Below are positions 1 through 13,800 of a stretch of 64,000 bases of DNA, piece by piece. The notes under the pieces are model-generated. The model was not told the origin of the DNA. It ran no database searches and worked only from the letters and a program-made list of their open reading frames with translations. The stretch spans positions 35,968-99,967 of the forward strand of contig RCAB01000217.1 in assembly GCA_003640385.1 (NCBI GenBank), written 5' to 3'. Each line of letters starts with the position of its first letter. Position 1 is the first letter of the stretch. Origin of the DNA: Setaria digitata (lineage: Eukaryota > Nematoda > Chromadorea > Rhabditida > Setariidae). Both the position numbers and the translations under genes were made by a program.

Positions 1-3000
1 AAGCCTCTAATTCCGCCACCATCGAAACTTATCACATTAATCAACTGGCTCCTATCTTTCGGTGTCATTTGATGCCGTTTTGCTAATGCCCTTTCTTGCA
101 TAAGATCGGATAGAACTTCATATTAATGAAATAATATCAGTAATATAGAATGCAACAGAACTAAAGAATCTACAGGAGGAGACAAGAGATATTTATGTAG
201 ACTCAGAACTTAAATGAGTATAGCTAAAATTATCCCAGAAATTTTTTCTAAATTTGAAGAAAAGATTCACAATGGCTAAATTATTCTACAAAAAGTGCAC
301 TTTTAACAAAACGTACCATTATTTAAAGGCCGGACGACTGATGGCAAATCAACAAACAATCTTAGACACATCATAACTTCCTCGCTAAAATTCTAATGAA
401 TTTTGCAAATTAAAATATTTTCATTAAATTCATAAGTTCACTATCCTTTATCGTTAACAGAGTATCGGATAAAATTAAATTAAAAAAAAAAAACGATCAA
501 TGCAAAGTAACAGGTTGACTGATGTAAACTATATTTATACCTATATAACCATAGACTTACGTTGTACATATAAGTGACAGAACGGGAGTAGCATGTGTAT
601 AAAAACCGAGAGTTTAATAAAAGAAAAAAGGAATAAAATTCATGAAGAAAATCATTTATTATATCCACTATTCTTTAATGACTGTCTCTGAACACAAAGA
701 TGAATCCCTGATAAAAATTTTTAATAAATTTTGGCAGTACGAACTTGTCTTTAGCAACATCCAAAGCTGTTGCTCCGCGGTTATTCCTCAGTTGTACTGA
801 AGCTCCAAAGCATAGCAACAGCTTCACAAGTTTAACATTTCCACTCTACAAATAAAGTACATCCGCGAAGTTAAATAGGAAATTCGCAACTTAGTAATGC
901 GATCTAGTCCTAGTGCATAGTAACTTTAGGCAAGAATAACTATGGCATTAAAAAAAAAAAAATCTTTCAAAGGGATCTGTAACATTTACTCGATGAACAA
1001 CTAGTAATTTCAAGGCAGCAATTTAGTCACGAAATAATTCTGAAATTATCCACTCAAGTGAAATTTCTCGGCCGCATATATTCCCACATATAGAAATCAA
1101 AAAATTAACCTTAGAAGAGAAATGTAAAGGAGTTTCCCCATCACAGTTCCCAATATTTACGTCGGCATTATAGGTAAGCAGAGCAAAACTCTGGGATATA
1201 TTGTTTCGAGCTACAGAACAGTATAACGGTGTCTGACCCAAACTATTTCGAGCATTTATATTCACAGCACTGCCAAGGTCGCCCAGTATGTGGTAGAGCA
1301 ACTGAAACACTACCTTCTCCCCTCAAGAGATAATGATTGCAGGAGGCATGAGAATAGATGAGCTAAATACTTTTCTTCTTGCTTATTTTCATTTTTTTTA
1401 AAAATATTCCCCTTAGTTTCCCTATTTGCATGTCAAAAACCTTTCCGTTGAATTTAAATTCAAATGAGAAGAATCATGATATTTATTTCTTCAAGATGTT
1501 GCAAATAGTTGGAAAATAATAATCGAAGATATGGCATCAAGGCAACATGAGCAATGTGTTGTACTGACGACTTAATCGTCTAAATATTGCAAATATAACA
1601 TATTTTTGATCATAAGGAAATACTTACTCTTAATTCCAAATCTTCATGAAGTAGCATAGAAGAACCACTGATCTCCTCGATCAAGAACTGGGGAGCTCGT
1701 ATTAGTAATAAATCGACTATTCTTGAAATAAATTACCAAAAATAAAATTCAAGACATAATTTAGCCACTAAATCCAAAAAAAAGTACTAGAAATGAAAAC
1801 TGTAATGAAGAAATAGTAACAGATATGAACAGTGGATTAAGATACAGGAAAATAAAAAAAAAAAGATGGTAGTGATGGAGAGATGAGGCTGACATAATTG
1901 ACTAAAAAAAAAGGTAGAGAATAATTACCTCGGTAAGTCGGGTGATGGAGCAGCAGAGATCACCACAGAAGCTAAGGTACGATCCCGGAAAGGACCAGTC
2001 GAACAATTTGCATCTAGTAAGATCTCTACACATTTTGCTTTACCTGAACGAATAGCAAGACAAAGCGGAGATATGCCATCCTCGTCCAATGCATCAACTG
2101 CATCAGAAAAATTCTGTGCATCTACCAATAGCTGAAGACACTAAAAGTGATGCACAAAGATGTAAGAAATATATTTATTGGTTTACAAGTAACAATTAGC
2201 AAGGCTAAAAACATACCTCTAAAATTTCCGAACTGTTTTCGGCACTATAATGTACAGCATTTCTGGAATGACAATCTTGCTTAGCCACATCAGCTCCTAG
2301 ACTTAAAAGTACTTGCACAGCTTCTAAAGCATCATTCTTCACCGCTATATGGATTGGATAGTAACCATCAGTGGATGCTTCATTAACTATGCTAAAAAAT
2401 CAATCAAATATGATAAAAGATAATGACAAAAGTAACGACAAAAATCATCATTACAGGCAAATAATCTACTTCCAGCAATATAAAAGAATAAGTCACATTC
2501 TGCTTCAGTTAACTTAATTAACTACTCCATTTTACTTTTTTCCTAGCCATTTCTTGCAAAAAATAACAAAAGTTCTTTGAAAGTTCATTAAGGAAATCAT
2601 TTAACAGTAATAATTATTGACAACTCAATTACAATTACGTAAGACTTTGAATTTTTAAAAAATTTCAAAATATTTGTAACTATTTGTTTGAAGACATTTC
2701 ATGTTTAGTTCTCAATCACTCCAGTAGTTTCCGTCCACAGTGAGATTATTATTTCTAAATGTCTTTATATTAATGAACAAAATGCAAATTCCATCTAATT
2801 TCCAAAATGCACTGCTAAATTTCACGCACTTTGGATGATCCTCGCACAAGCCTCTAATAACCTTCGGGAAGTTACAAGCAGCTGCATGATGTATGTCACT
2901 AAAATCAGGATTTTCCAGTATCGAATCTCGCAACTGTTCCAATTCAGTTACAAACAACTTCGAATTTATTTTCTCTGAAAAGAGAGAAAGCAAAATTACA

Positions 3001-3582
3001 GGACAATAATTACAATAAAGAACCAAAATTTCTTTGATGCCAACATACGCCATATTTATTTGGACGACTATTCAATACAGTAAAATTATTGTACTCGCTG
3101 ACTAAAAGGAGATGTAAAAGTGAGAAATAATAAAGACGAATGAATAAAATAAAATTACTTTGATAAGGTATACGAGATAGTACATGCTTCTTTAGACATA
3201 AAGTTAGAGAAAGGTTAAAATCCTAACTCACAGCTGATTATTTCGAAATCATTAACTATTACCTAGAATGTTAATAAGTAGTTTTAAGTTGTTCAGCTGA
3301 TCCCTTAGCAATTCCGCTTCATCACGCCGTCGAGTACGCCAAATACTTAATGTTCGTGGCAAATAAATAATGTAGTAAGTTCCATCCTTGGGTTTATCCA
3401 TGTACAACGAAAACATGAAGGAATTATCACATTTCTTGAAGGTTTTGAATTTTGAGGGATTGATACCCTCTACCTGAATAAAATAATCACTTTTCTCACT
3501 TCCTCAGAAAAAAAAAAATCTACACTGTGAACTCCAATCTATTTACAATTCGTGATAGCTTCCCCAATTCCTGTCCATCACG
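1..3582 (-). CDS. Calcium-independent phospholipase A2, PLA2G6-like (partial, C-terminus outside window)
   Basis: Group VI iPLA2s hydrolyse the sn-2 acyl chain of phospholipids, using ankyrin repeats followed by a patatin-type lipase domain. Read on the minus strand: a short exon at 3582-3547; an N-terminal region at about 3473-3263; an exon at 2974-2830; then ankyrin-type exons at 2391-2217 (motif YYPIHIAVKND), 2140-1929 (GISPLCLAIRSGKAKCVEIL), about 1697-1628, about 1290-1110 (GQTPLYCSVARNN and GETPLHFSSK) and 846-about 725. The last exon (about 115-1) reaches the window edge at ISFDGGGIRG, the glycine-rich oxyanion-hole motif that precedes the GxSxG serine in this family. That serine and the Asp of the dyad lie outside the window. 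Splice phase closes from 3473 to 1929; the joins around 1697 and 115 are not fully resolved. The true 5' end may lie further upstream (3691-3930). The family call is confident; the exact paralogue is not. Confidence 0.85.
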
Positions 3583-3690
3583 CTCAAAAAAAAAAAAAAA
3601 AAAAAACTTTTCACCATCTCATAGAGACAGAATAACCCGCGGCATTATACAACAATCCGAAGCAGTATCTGCAACTCCATACACAAATAT

Positions 3691-4192
3691 TTAACGTCGT
3701 AACAATTCAGGAAGTATTTTCAAAACAACCGGAACCTTTTCTGATTTCGTCGAAAGAACAGCGGAAGCAGCTCGGCTACATGCATTCATCACCATCTCAC
3801 AATTTTCCACTGTTGCTATATTGTGCACTTTTTTGAGGATACCAAACATATCCTGATGCTTCAAAAATTTTTTAATGCATTTCATACTTTTTTTCTTCAT
3901 ACTTGGACAGTTAAATCCACTAGCCAGCACTATTTAATAAAATGAAGATTAACTGTGTGAAAGGACTTCCAACTATAGATTTATATTTCCTGCAATTCAA
4001 ATAACAGACCTTAATTATATGCAAATTTGGTGCTCATCCTATAATTTGCAACGGCAGCCTCAATACAGGCAATTCTGCCCTCTATTACTATTTAAGAACA
4101 ATAAATACATTTATTTGATTTAACTAAGGATAACTGTAGATTTCGGAAATATGGAATACTTGCAGTATCACAGGCAGCAGTGGATATTTTCA
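3691..4192 (-). other. Coding-like stretch, possible 5' exon(s) of the iPLA2 gene or a small separate gene
   Basis: Between the FAM114-like stop (4421) and the first confident iPLA2 exon there are two open stretches on the minus strand. One at about 3928-3691 (about 78 codons) is preceded by an acceptor-like AAATAG and contains VENCEMVMNACSRAA. A shorter one at about 4103-4029 contains IEGRIACIEAAVANY and runs into a stop. An ATG at 4192 could begin the chain. Phase does not close cleanly into the 3582 exon, except through a donor after TKSEK. I do not recognise the protein. Composition and splice signals make coding plausible but not proven. Confidence 0.35.
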
Positions 4193-4420
4193 TTTTAAAA
4201 CGGAAAATTCTTTTTTTTTTCATTTAATCAATTATTATTTTTTCATTCTTATTCAGATCTTTATCGCTTATTTCCGGCTAAATCGAAATTAGAAACAAAT
4301 TACAAATAATAATGTGAGGTATGAGATTTGAAACTTTCACCATTGAAAAAAAGAAAAAAAAACCCAAGTAATTTATTAAATTAGATACCGAAAATTACAT
4401 AATGCATACATGAAGAAGTA

Positions 4421-7400
4421 TTAAGATATCAATAACGGTCGTAGAAGCCGAAATGACTGCTGTACATACGAGAATGCATCACCCGCTGCTAGAAATACAG
4501 TCGTAACTAGTTCCTCTATCTGCAAAAATCAGTAAAACCAACATGCTTGAAAATTACTTTATAAACAAAATAAGTTTTTGCTCAAGAAAACTAAGAAAAT
4601 TCTAAATCCCTGATTTTGCGCGATGTTTAAAAAAATTAAATTAAGTTTTTTAGTTATAACATTTAAAAATGATGAAAATGAATAAGAAAATTAACATATA
4701 TAAATGTGCTTAACATGTCAACAAGTATACGCAAACAAAAGAAGAACGAATTTACAAATATAAGAATAAACATACATAGATGTAAAAGCATAGATATGAA
4801 TAGTAGAAAACAAACTTCCTCAGAAGAGGTGTCCACCGCATTGATATGATGAGCAAATTGATTACTAAAAAGTGAAATTTGTCGTCCTATCAAGTCATGG
4901 AATTCTGAAAATGGTTTCTGCTTTACTGCGGTGGTTGTAATTAAGAGCAGCTGTCCCAATTTATGGATCGCCTGCACAATTTGAGCGGTAAAATCAGCCA
5001 AACATTCTGCAAATATAATACGGTTGGTCAGAAACGGAAAAAATGGAAGCATAAGTTCAGAATCATCCAAAAACCTTAAATTTTAGTTTAAACTTTGACT
5101 AAAATGCAAATAATCCTCAAAGAACAAGCAAGATTAGTATACTTGAAAAGAGAAGCGAAATACCTAGGAAAAGTTCGAAAATTTGATCACTACGATTGGG
5201 TAATTTTTCCAAATGCTTTTGGCATCGCTTATAAGAATCTATTAAACTCGAACCCTGAAAGAATCATCAAAATAGAATGAATCATGAAGATAAGCGTAAT
5301 AAGGAGAAAGCTGAAAATCATATAACAACATTGGGTATTCTTTTCATTCAACAATATGAAGCAAACGGAAACGAGCCTCACGTTGTACGGTAGAGCGATG
5401 GCTAGCAATATTTCTTCGAAATCTTTCAGGAAATCTTCCGGTTCATTTTCTTGATATTCTTCTAAAGTATTTGCCAAATCTTCAGCAAAAATTTCATCCA
5501 CTTCTCTGAAAAATCAGACTCCGCATTCCAATTTTAAGTTCTAAAACCAAAAATTCTGGCAACTGAATAGCCATCTTCATTCATACATCAACATTTTTTC
5601 TTCGATAAATACGCCTTTCAATCATAAAAAAGAAGCACTTCGAGAAATTAAAATATAAACCATAGAGAATCCAGGTTTAAAATTTTAAGTTCAAGATCTA
5701 CAAGAAAAAAGATTATATACCTTCTTTTCTGAAGTGGAATTTTCCTTAAATAATTTTTTGACAGCATTTCGAGGCCTTCAAGATGAAACATGCCGCTAAA
5801 TTTTTCGAAAAAATCGATAAATGTAAGTTCGCGTTTGGTAACACAGCTAGTATCAAATGCCGTTTCTTCTGCTCGATTTTCGCGTAACTCTCGTAAAACT
5901 TCAGACAAATTTTGTCCTCTTTCCGGTTCGAAAATGAATCGTCTTTTCTCGGAACCCTAATTTCAGATATTCTAATGTAAGAAACTAATAACCTTATAAA
6001 ACTCAGTAAAAAAGCAACTGGGATATTTGTCATTTTTCTTATATGTGCACTATTATTTAGAGATGTATATTAGGGTATAACATTCAAACCTGTTCCGGTA
6101 CTGTCAGTTTTTCAAATGTTTTCTTGCCAAGTGCTTCAAGCACATCGAGGGAACTAGTCACAACATTAGCCCCCAAACCTGCGAAAAGCTTGCTGTATGA
6201 CTTTATGCTGGAACTACCTGGTTCCTCTTTCTCCTGAAATATCTAACATTTTAAACAGCCTCAAAACCATGAAATGACAGAATAAATTAGTTTTTTTTTT
6301 TTTGAATTGCAGTTAGACCAGTTTTTTCTGACCCAAAAAAGATCAAGACATCAAAAATATGATGGACATGTTAGTATTTGCCTTCACAGTCACTGCTGAA
6401 TTATTTGCAGACTCCTTTACCGACTGATCTTTTGCTAATTCCTCTGGTGTAGGCAGTCCAAAACCTGATCCAACAACATTGGATATGTTCGTTAAACCTT
6501 CACCTAAAAAGAAAGCACCAGAAACATGCAAAGGTTAAAGTTTAAAGTATTGAAAAATAGAAAAATTACTCCAACATGCAGGACATCACAACTTGTTATG
6601 ATAGAGGCATTACTCACCAACAGCGGTAACCACTTCACCAAATTCCGTCCAGTCCCAGAATGACCTGCTTATTCTCATCTCTTTAGCCTCGCATTCAGTC
6701 TGAAACATCCAAAATTCGGTATCTAACAAACTTTACAGTGATAAAATGGACTAAGTTGTTAAAATTTTCCGTTACTTAATTCAAATATTACTACCTCTGT
6801 AAAAGTTGATCTAAATCGTACATGAAATATTTACTGACGACAAACAGCACTTCATTTGAATCATCTAGTTCTAAAACTATCAGTAGTTTAAATATAAGGA
6901 TACTAATTTAACCTTTGAATCCGAATCGATAACAGCATGATTTTCACCGTCAGATCTCTGCATTTGTGATTGTTCTTTTCCTGGATATTCCAATTCCCAA
7001 TCATCCCATCCACAATAATCGACAGTGGTCTTTTCTTGAGATTCTCCAACTTTCCTTGGTATGCTAACTTTATCCAGACTAGTTGCAATCTGTGGTACAC
7101 GTTTTTGTTCGAAACTTCTATCTCCACTTTTAGATATCTTGCTACTATCAGTTCCAAATTCTTTCATTCTTCCCCCTTTAAATTCATCAATTTCGAACGA
7201 TTTCTTGTTCTTCTGCGGGATTTCGTGAGATGCCCTATCACTTCCAGGTCGAGACCTCGTCTTGATTTCCATCTCACTGCACTGTGAAGTGGGGCATTCC
7301 GATATTGCAAGAACGGATCTCTGTCCAAGACGTACGTCGCTTTCTTTCAATTCTTCACGTGGTTTTATTTTTCTTGATCCTAAATCAGAACGAAATTCAC

Positions 7401-7710
7401 TCACTGATAAGTTATCATATCTTCTTGCCGGAACATCTTTGCACTTTAAGGATCTCTCGAAAGGTGATAAATCTCCGAATGTTTGTTTCTCTCGGTCGGC
7501 GAGTATCGAATTTGACACTTCAGTGTTACTGCAATATCTGAATTCCACTTCAGCGGTACCACTAAATTCATGTCCAGACATCTCTTCTCTCTCATCTCTT
7601 CTTCCATCAATCTGATTGCTCCTTAGATTAATGTTACCAGTGGGAGAGTCTTCACAGTCTGATATGCTATCAACGGCACTGTGAAATGATTCCGTATCCG
7701 AGTCGGTCAT
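4421..7710 (-). CDS. FAM114A-like protein (NOXP20 family)
   Basis: Eight exons on the minus strand: 7710-6913, 6699-6618, 6503-about 6388, 6233-6090, 5956-5721, 5505-5382, about 5007-4816 and about 4518-4421. The protein begins with an acidic Ser/Asp-rich, probably disordered region of about 260 residues (MTDSDTESFHSAVDS). The conserved part follows: a W-x-W block (SFWDWTEFGEVVTAVG), LTNISNVVGSGFGLPTPEE, DVLEALGKKTFEKLTVPE, FFEKFSGMFHLEGLEMLS, AECLADFTAQIVQAIHKLG, and a last helix ending YVQQSFRLLRPLL. This block order is typical of FAM114A1/A2, proteins of poorly defined function linked to Golgi/Rab biology. Phase closes for exons 1 to 6; the 5382-to-5007 join is uncertain. It lies on the same strand as, and just upstream of, the iPLA2 gene, so shared pre-mRNA is possible. 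Confidence 0.8.
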
Positions 7711-8575
7711 CCTGCAATTAAACAATATTTCAGATCACGAAAGATGTGAACATTGTCGTCATGACCGAGCACTTAACAGCGACTGATGCATATTTCAGAT
7801 AAGACTTTCACTAGCAGACAGATACCATTCCGACCTTCATAGAAACATAATTCTCCAGTCCAAAGTGAACATGTAAATTACCTCCCCTTACTAAGCTTCC
7901 TATGACAACTCCCCATAGCTCATAAATAAATTTCACATAGTAAATCCGTAGACCCGTTCACATCCCAATATCAGTAGTAGAACACGTCCGAACCGCAAAA
8001 AAAAAGTAAAGAAAAAAAAAAACTTCAGTTTCCCCTTTCAGGCCGTAAATTACTTATCGGCCAGGGAAGAGAAAGTAAATCTCATATGAATAAATGTATA
8101 TTTAGTCATCACGGAATGAGTGTCATCTAAACTTATAAATGTAAAAGTCATTTACTAATAGAAATACCAATCTACAAAGACAGTGCAACAATACTAGCAG
8201 TTATTGCACATCACTTCCATAATACTACATTATTCCACGACGAAATTCTTGCAATTCTCGTTCATACTTGTAACCACAAGAATTGCACATGTTTAATTGA
8301 ACAGCTTTCCACACATCTAGTGAATTCTTCTTGAACAGACTTTTCAGCACTACGTTTGTTATTGAGTGAACATTGCTCAAATCGAAAGTGACTAGGACGA
8401 GAAAAATCTTGCTTTATTTTTAATAATTATGTTTTTCCAAAAGTTAATATATGTATTTTTTGAGGCAGATTGTACTGTTCTTACATTTAATCTCTGTGCA
8501 TCTCATATCTCCTCCAAAAATACAAACAACAATGTAACATATTTATTGAAGTTAAACTATGATCAATAAAAATGA
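7711..8575. other. Intergenic gap between METTL9-like 3' end and FAM114-like start
   Basis: About 865 bp holding the 5' flank of the FAM114-like gene and the 3' flank of the METTL9-like gene, both on the minus strand. It is AT-rich, with A-runs near 7999-8021. I see no additional exon. On the minus strand the sequence just upstream of the start at 7710 offers pyrimidine-rich AG sites that could take a spliced leader. Confidence 0.5.
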
Positions 8576-10876
8576 CTAGAGCGAAGTGAAATCACGACTA
8601 AAAATTGAATTCTGTGAAGAGAGAGCGGAGAAAATGCTTCCAGTAGAACTGGTGTTTTTCGGTTTCAATAAAAATACCGCATCATCAAGATGGTAAACTG
8701 GCTGAAATATTGGAATATTAGAAACTATGAATTCAGATTTTTCTTGAAAGATCTTTCAATCTAGTAAGTTTTAAACCTACAAAGATCTTAATTTTGCAAG
8801 AAAACTCATCACTTAGAAAATTACAAATAAGCCTGTAAAAATAACCAAAAGGTTAAGATCTTACCCCTCCGAAATCCCCCTCACTTAGATAAGGGAGTTT
8901 ACTCCATTTGACCAGCTCAAATCCCGCTGGTTCTAGAACATCTACTACTAATGAACCAGCCTGTTCTTCAAACGTTTCGCCGTTAACCAAGATTTTAGTA
9001 TCTGGGAAAAAATAGGAATGGATATCTAAAATAACGGTCAACACTTTTACAAGTTTCAGTGTAAAATTTAATAAAACTGCTATTTCAAAGTCAGCAAATC
9101 CACAAATGAATAAAAAATTCATAGAAAAAAATTAGCCTATATGTAAAAACGTAGTTATATGGCAAGAATCGTGTTCTTAACACCTGGCTGATTTGTCCGT
9201 TCTGTCGGATGAAATTCCACATACTGATGCAGCGGTAAAACAACAGCCAGCAGTAACAAAGAATTCGAACGTAGAGTCAGAGAATGCAATTGATCTAACA
9301 ACAGAGTTGGACTGTGATGACGATCTAACAGATTAAGCGCCGAAACTAAATGATAAGTACCAGACTGATGCCACGTATCCATTGGAACAATTGTGAATCC
9401 GTACTGTTTCAAACGCCATTCCATTACCTTAAAATGTTCAGTAACAAATAAATCATACGAATCTCTCCACTGTGAATTACCTTAACTTTTAAATAATTTC
9501 TGGTATTTTCTGTATACTATAGTTATCATCTTCCTCGCTAAAATGCACCAGTGAAATCGTCAGGTTGTTTCAAGAATCATCGACCGAATCACTGAATTCA
9601 CCTTGGAAGCTTCCGTAACTGAAACGGTCCCGTACAGTCGTGCCATTGTAGCAGTTATCCTACCATCTCCAGCACCCAAATCCAGAAGCTAAAACAATTC
9701 TTTTCCCTTTCTTCCAAACACAAGTAGGTATAAAAATAGTAAAAATAGTAGTTGAAAAAAAAAAAAAAATTAACCATCTGAGGCATACTGCAAGTTTCGC
9801 TAAGCGTATTTCAAAATGGTGGTGAATTGCGTGACAGTGACGACTGCGGTAAAAAAAAAAAAAAAAAAACAAAATTTAATGAAGATCTTTACCTTTTTAT
9901 CATATGAAACCCATTCAGGTGGAATGTCCAAGAATTTGCGCAACTGAGTTAATGAAAAAAGATGCATGCCACCTCGACCCAGAATACCATTAATACTTGT
10001 TTTTGTTAGTGCTATTGATAACATGGAAGTAACTAATGCATAATAGACCTTAAATTTGTACTTCTTAAAAATAATGCAAATTTTGGGAAAATAACACTAA
10101 TTCTCTGAGAGACATAAAAAATTTATGAAGGAAAAGAATACAGTGGTACAAATTCTTGATTATTCTGTTACCATGGTAAGAATGGAGAAATGGATCGTAA
10201 ACATAACGTGCAACACATCCAAGAAGCATTACAAAAAAAAAACACTTTGAGTTTAATTACTATACAAATAAGGAACAGAATTATTAATTACTAGATATCT
10301 GATAGAAGATATGTTATTTATCCTCCTTCCAATCACTGGCAGAGAACGTTTTCTCCAAAGGAAGGAATTCGCCAACATATATATATATATATATTTTTTC
10401 AAAAACGTTGCTAGCCTTTCACGACAAACATCTTGCTAGGAATTCTGTGCACTCAACTTTTTTAGTTTCTTTCTCGGACAATTATAAGAGAGCAACCTAA
10501 TTCAGTCGTCCGAAAAGTAAACATAAAGAATCAGTCAAAGGCAAAAAAACCTGCAAACATATTGAATTACTGGTTTCAAGAGAGTTCTGCAGAAATTTTT
10601 CCATACTGTCATCGATACAGAACTGATGAAATTTGTTCAACATATATGGAGTTATGGCAGTCCTTGAAATTAGCATCCATAATGTTACATTTTTTACCCT
10701 CTCTTTATCAAGGAATTTATAAAAAATTTAAAATGACTTAATGTTCCAGATCTTATCGTACTCTTGATAACATACCTCTCAATACAGTACCATTCAGAAT
10801 GATCAGAGGCAAGCAAACGATGGTCCATTTCTTCCTTTTCCAACAACATGCGTGTAATTCGTTGACCACGAAACAT
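8576..10876 (-). CDS. METTL9/DREV-like protein-histidine N-methyltransferase
   Basis: METTL9 enzymes transfer methyl from S-adenosylmethionine to the N1 of histidine in alternating HxH motifs. Seven exons: 10876-10776, 10662-10523, 10032-9893, 9688-9602, 9427-9184, 9001-8865 and 8701-8576. All phases close, giving about 324 residues (human METTL9 is about 318). Visible family features in order: FLQNSLETSNS, INGILGRGGMHLFS, SAM motif I LLDLGAGDGRITATMARL, YHLVSALNLLDRHHSP, LAVVLPLHQYVEF, GETFEEQAGSL, and the closing LPYLSEGDFGG plus YHLDDAVFLLKP. Start is the ATG of MFRGQRITRML. An upstream in-frame GTG (10891) and possible extra 5' exons cannot be excluded, since many orthologues begin with a signal-like segment. 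It is the first gene of a minus-strand tandem of three. Confidence 0.88.
10376..10395. repeat. (TA)n microsatellite
   Basis: About ten TA units inside the METTL9-like intron between the exons ending 10523 and beginning 10032. Confidence 0.9.
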
Positions 10877-13800
10877 TGCAATTGATGCCACCTTACTTAT
10901 ATTTCATCATAGTAAACCTAGAAATAATACAGTCAATCTGTCATCTAAGAACAGCAGCAATGATTAAGCATTAGGCAATTCAATACACTGCGGAACAAAT
11001 TAAGAGTGTAATCATTCCATTTTGCAAGTTAGGATTTTTATTTTATCAAGGGAAGTAATATTTCCAACTCATTTGAGCGTTAGGAAAGGTATATATATAC
11101 ATTGTACAAAACTTTCAGCTCTAATTGCAATTGTAATTGCATTTCTAGAAATTTTTAAAAATTACTCTGACCGGAGCATTGGTCTCGATAGAAACAAACT
11201 GCTAGTAATCTGAGTGAACAAAAACTTTATAAATTCGAATTTCAATCTAAGTTGACACCAAGCAAGTTTCAAAATCGTTAATCAAATTATTAAAATCCAA
11301 ATCAACACTTCAGTATATGATGCCAAATACGACGAGCACTCGGTGCCAACTTGTAGAATTAAATAAAGTCAAATTTAGTTGATAATCAGTCAATATATCT
11401 CTAATGGAATTTATTTAACCCTATCCAAGTGGTCTGCAATGAAATGGCATGCAGAGCACGAATCACGCAATCTTCTTGATTCTACGGTGAAGCAGTCCTC
11501 TGAGAGAAGGAAGACGAACCACGATCAGCGCTAATTAATAACGTATATCATTCATTATGAGTCACCTGATCAAGTCATAGCAATTCTGCCCCATTACCGC
11601 CACTTGAAGGATGCAGAATATTTCACTTCAGCAAATGCCCCAACTACGTGTTTTACGTGTGTGCCTATCACGTACACTATCACGAACAATGACAACACCA
11701 TACATACCCATAACAAGAATCAGAGTGACGTATGGAAGATGGTTACGCGCACGCTATTACTTCTCGACCAGTGAGTTGTTCGAACATTGATAACTTTACC
11801 ACCGATGCAAAGCGTAGTCCTACGACTTGTTTCGAGAAGGCTTATCGCGTTGTTTGACGCGATGTCGCGGGGGAGTCAGTTACGGGGAGTGCTTGCTGAA
11901 TGGTTTGTTTTTCCTTTCAGCTTCATTTTAACTCAGCAATTTAATGTCGTAGTTCAAAACCTAACTCAACTGGATGGATTTCTCGTCGTCATTTGTAGTT
12001 ACAATTAAAAATTCAAACTGAATATTTAATTTCCATCTCTTTGATACTTTACTTCGGAGACATTCAATGAACTAATGTCTGTGGAACGGCGGGAAGATTC
12101 AGTTTAAATCCTTTGAATTAGCAGCAGACTAGAAGAGATCGTTCTATATTATGCAAGTTACTTTCAATCTCTATCACCACTTCATCACATTCTCGGCGCC
12201 ATATGTGAAAGAGAGTAAGAGTTGAAGAGTGGAAACGGAATTTTGCAGTACATTTTTCCTGAAATGAGAATGAATCGTCACATTCTTCCGGTTGATTCAC
12301 TCCTCCCTGATAATTTTTGATTTTTCATCCAGAAAACTTCCAGCTACCGGAATTTTGATTGATTCATTTCCTTTTTCAGTTAATGATTCATTCATTTCGA
12401 ATTTTCTCCTTTCTCAAATCATTTTACAGTCTTTTTTTTTCGGTGCAAGAAATAATCGTCTGTGGCCACAACTCATTGCAACGTTTCTAAACAGAGGTCT
12501 CGTGTGAAACAACTGTTAGTTATGTGGATCTCTGGAACGGAACTTACAATGGTATCTCTTTTCCTTTCTTGCCCATAATTCGACAATATCACTTGAGATG
12601 TGTTCAACTTTTCCTCATCCAGGCTGATTAATGATGTCGCTATGAGATATCAAATTGAAATTTTTCTTTGTTCTGTATTAACTTATTTCAGCAAATGATT
12701 ACATATCAATCACTTTTCAAATTTTGCTTGTTTTTTTAAACATTTTTTTTTCAAATCGATTAAAAAAAATAGGCCTCCTTTTTTGTGAATGAGTATTAGT
12801 CATATATTTTCGACTGTTTTTAACCTTCCAAACAATAGTACATGTTGTTAATCACAGAGGCAGGGAAAAGAGAGCTTGTATAATGATCGGTGTTTTTCAA
12901 ATAGAATAGCTGAGAGCGCGACCTTTATTCATTTTTGATAAGATGATAGAATTCTGTAAGTTTGGGATGGTTGCTATTTGCTCTAAATTAGATTAATCAT
13001 TCGGGATATGAAAGAGATACGGAGATAGTTCATACTACAACTTAATGTTGAAATGAGTTTGTAAATTTCTCAACTGTCCAACAATTTTGCTATCAAAATT
13101 AAGTCTAAAATTGGAATAACACGGGAATCTTCAATCACCCACAAATTGATTTCATCTTGTAATGATTTGGACGAAAGAACAAAGATTAATGATTGTTGGG
13201 TATGTGAGGAAATAATAGTTTTGGGGTGGAATTTTTCCCATCAGGAAAATGATAATGATTGCTTTGTATTTCGAATATAAACGATCAATCATGTTATTGG
13301 TTAATATCTAAGCGGCTAGTTTTTGTAGTGGCACCTTACTTTTTAGATTACTTACTATATCGATATTGTAGTAGTAATTATAATTACTGTGCTACTGTAT
13401 TCCCTTTTTTAACTGGTTATAAGTGGTGAAATATTTTCACCATTTTCTTCTTTCTTCTTTCCTTTTTTCCGTCCTTTTTTTTTTGGGAGTGGAGAGGACA
13501 GAGGAAAGAAGGGGAGAGGAAATTTATTACAGATATATAGTCTTTTTTATGATCTATGGAAACACTAAGAATTTTTATCATTTCCTTCGTTCCTGAGTTG
13601 ATCTTTTGATATGTTGATTATCAAGTGGATGAAATCTGTAGCAAAAACGAGAAATGCCTGAAATAAATTTGTCACAGGTCAAGGGATTTCTCCTTCAAAA
13701 TATGAGAAAATAGTTAAAAATAAAAGTTGGAAAACATTACATGAAAGGGTAAGGTCATATATCACTGTGCATCATCATTGACGGGAGTAAGAACGATTGT

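Noticed and set aside
12118..12300. 60-codon minus-strand ORF upstream of the METTL9-like gene
   Set aside because: No recognisable motif and no in-phase link to the METTL9 exons.
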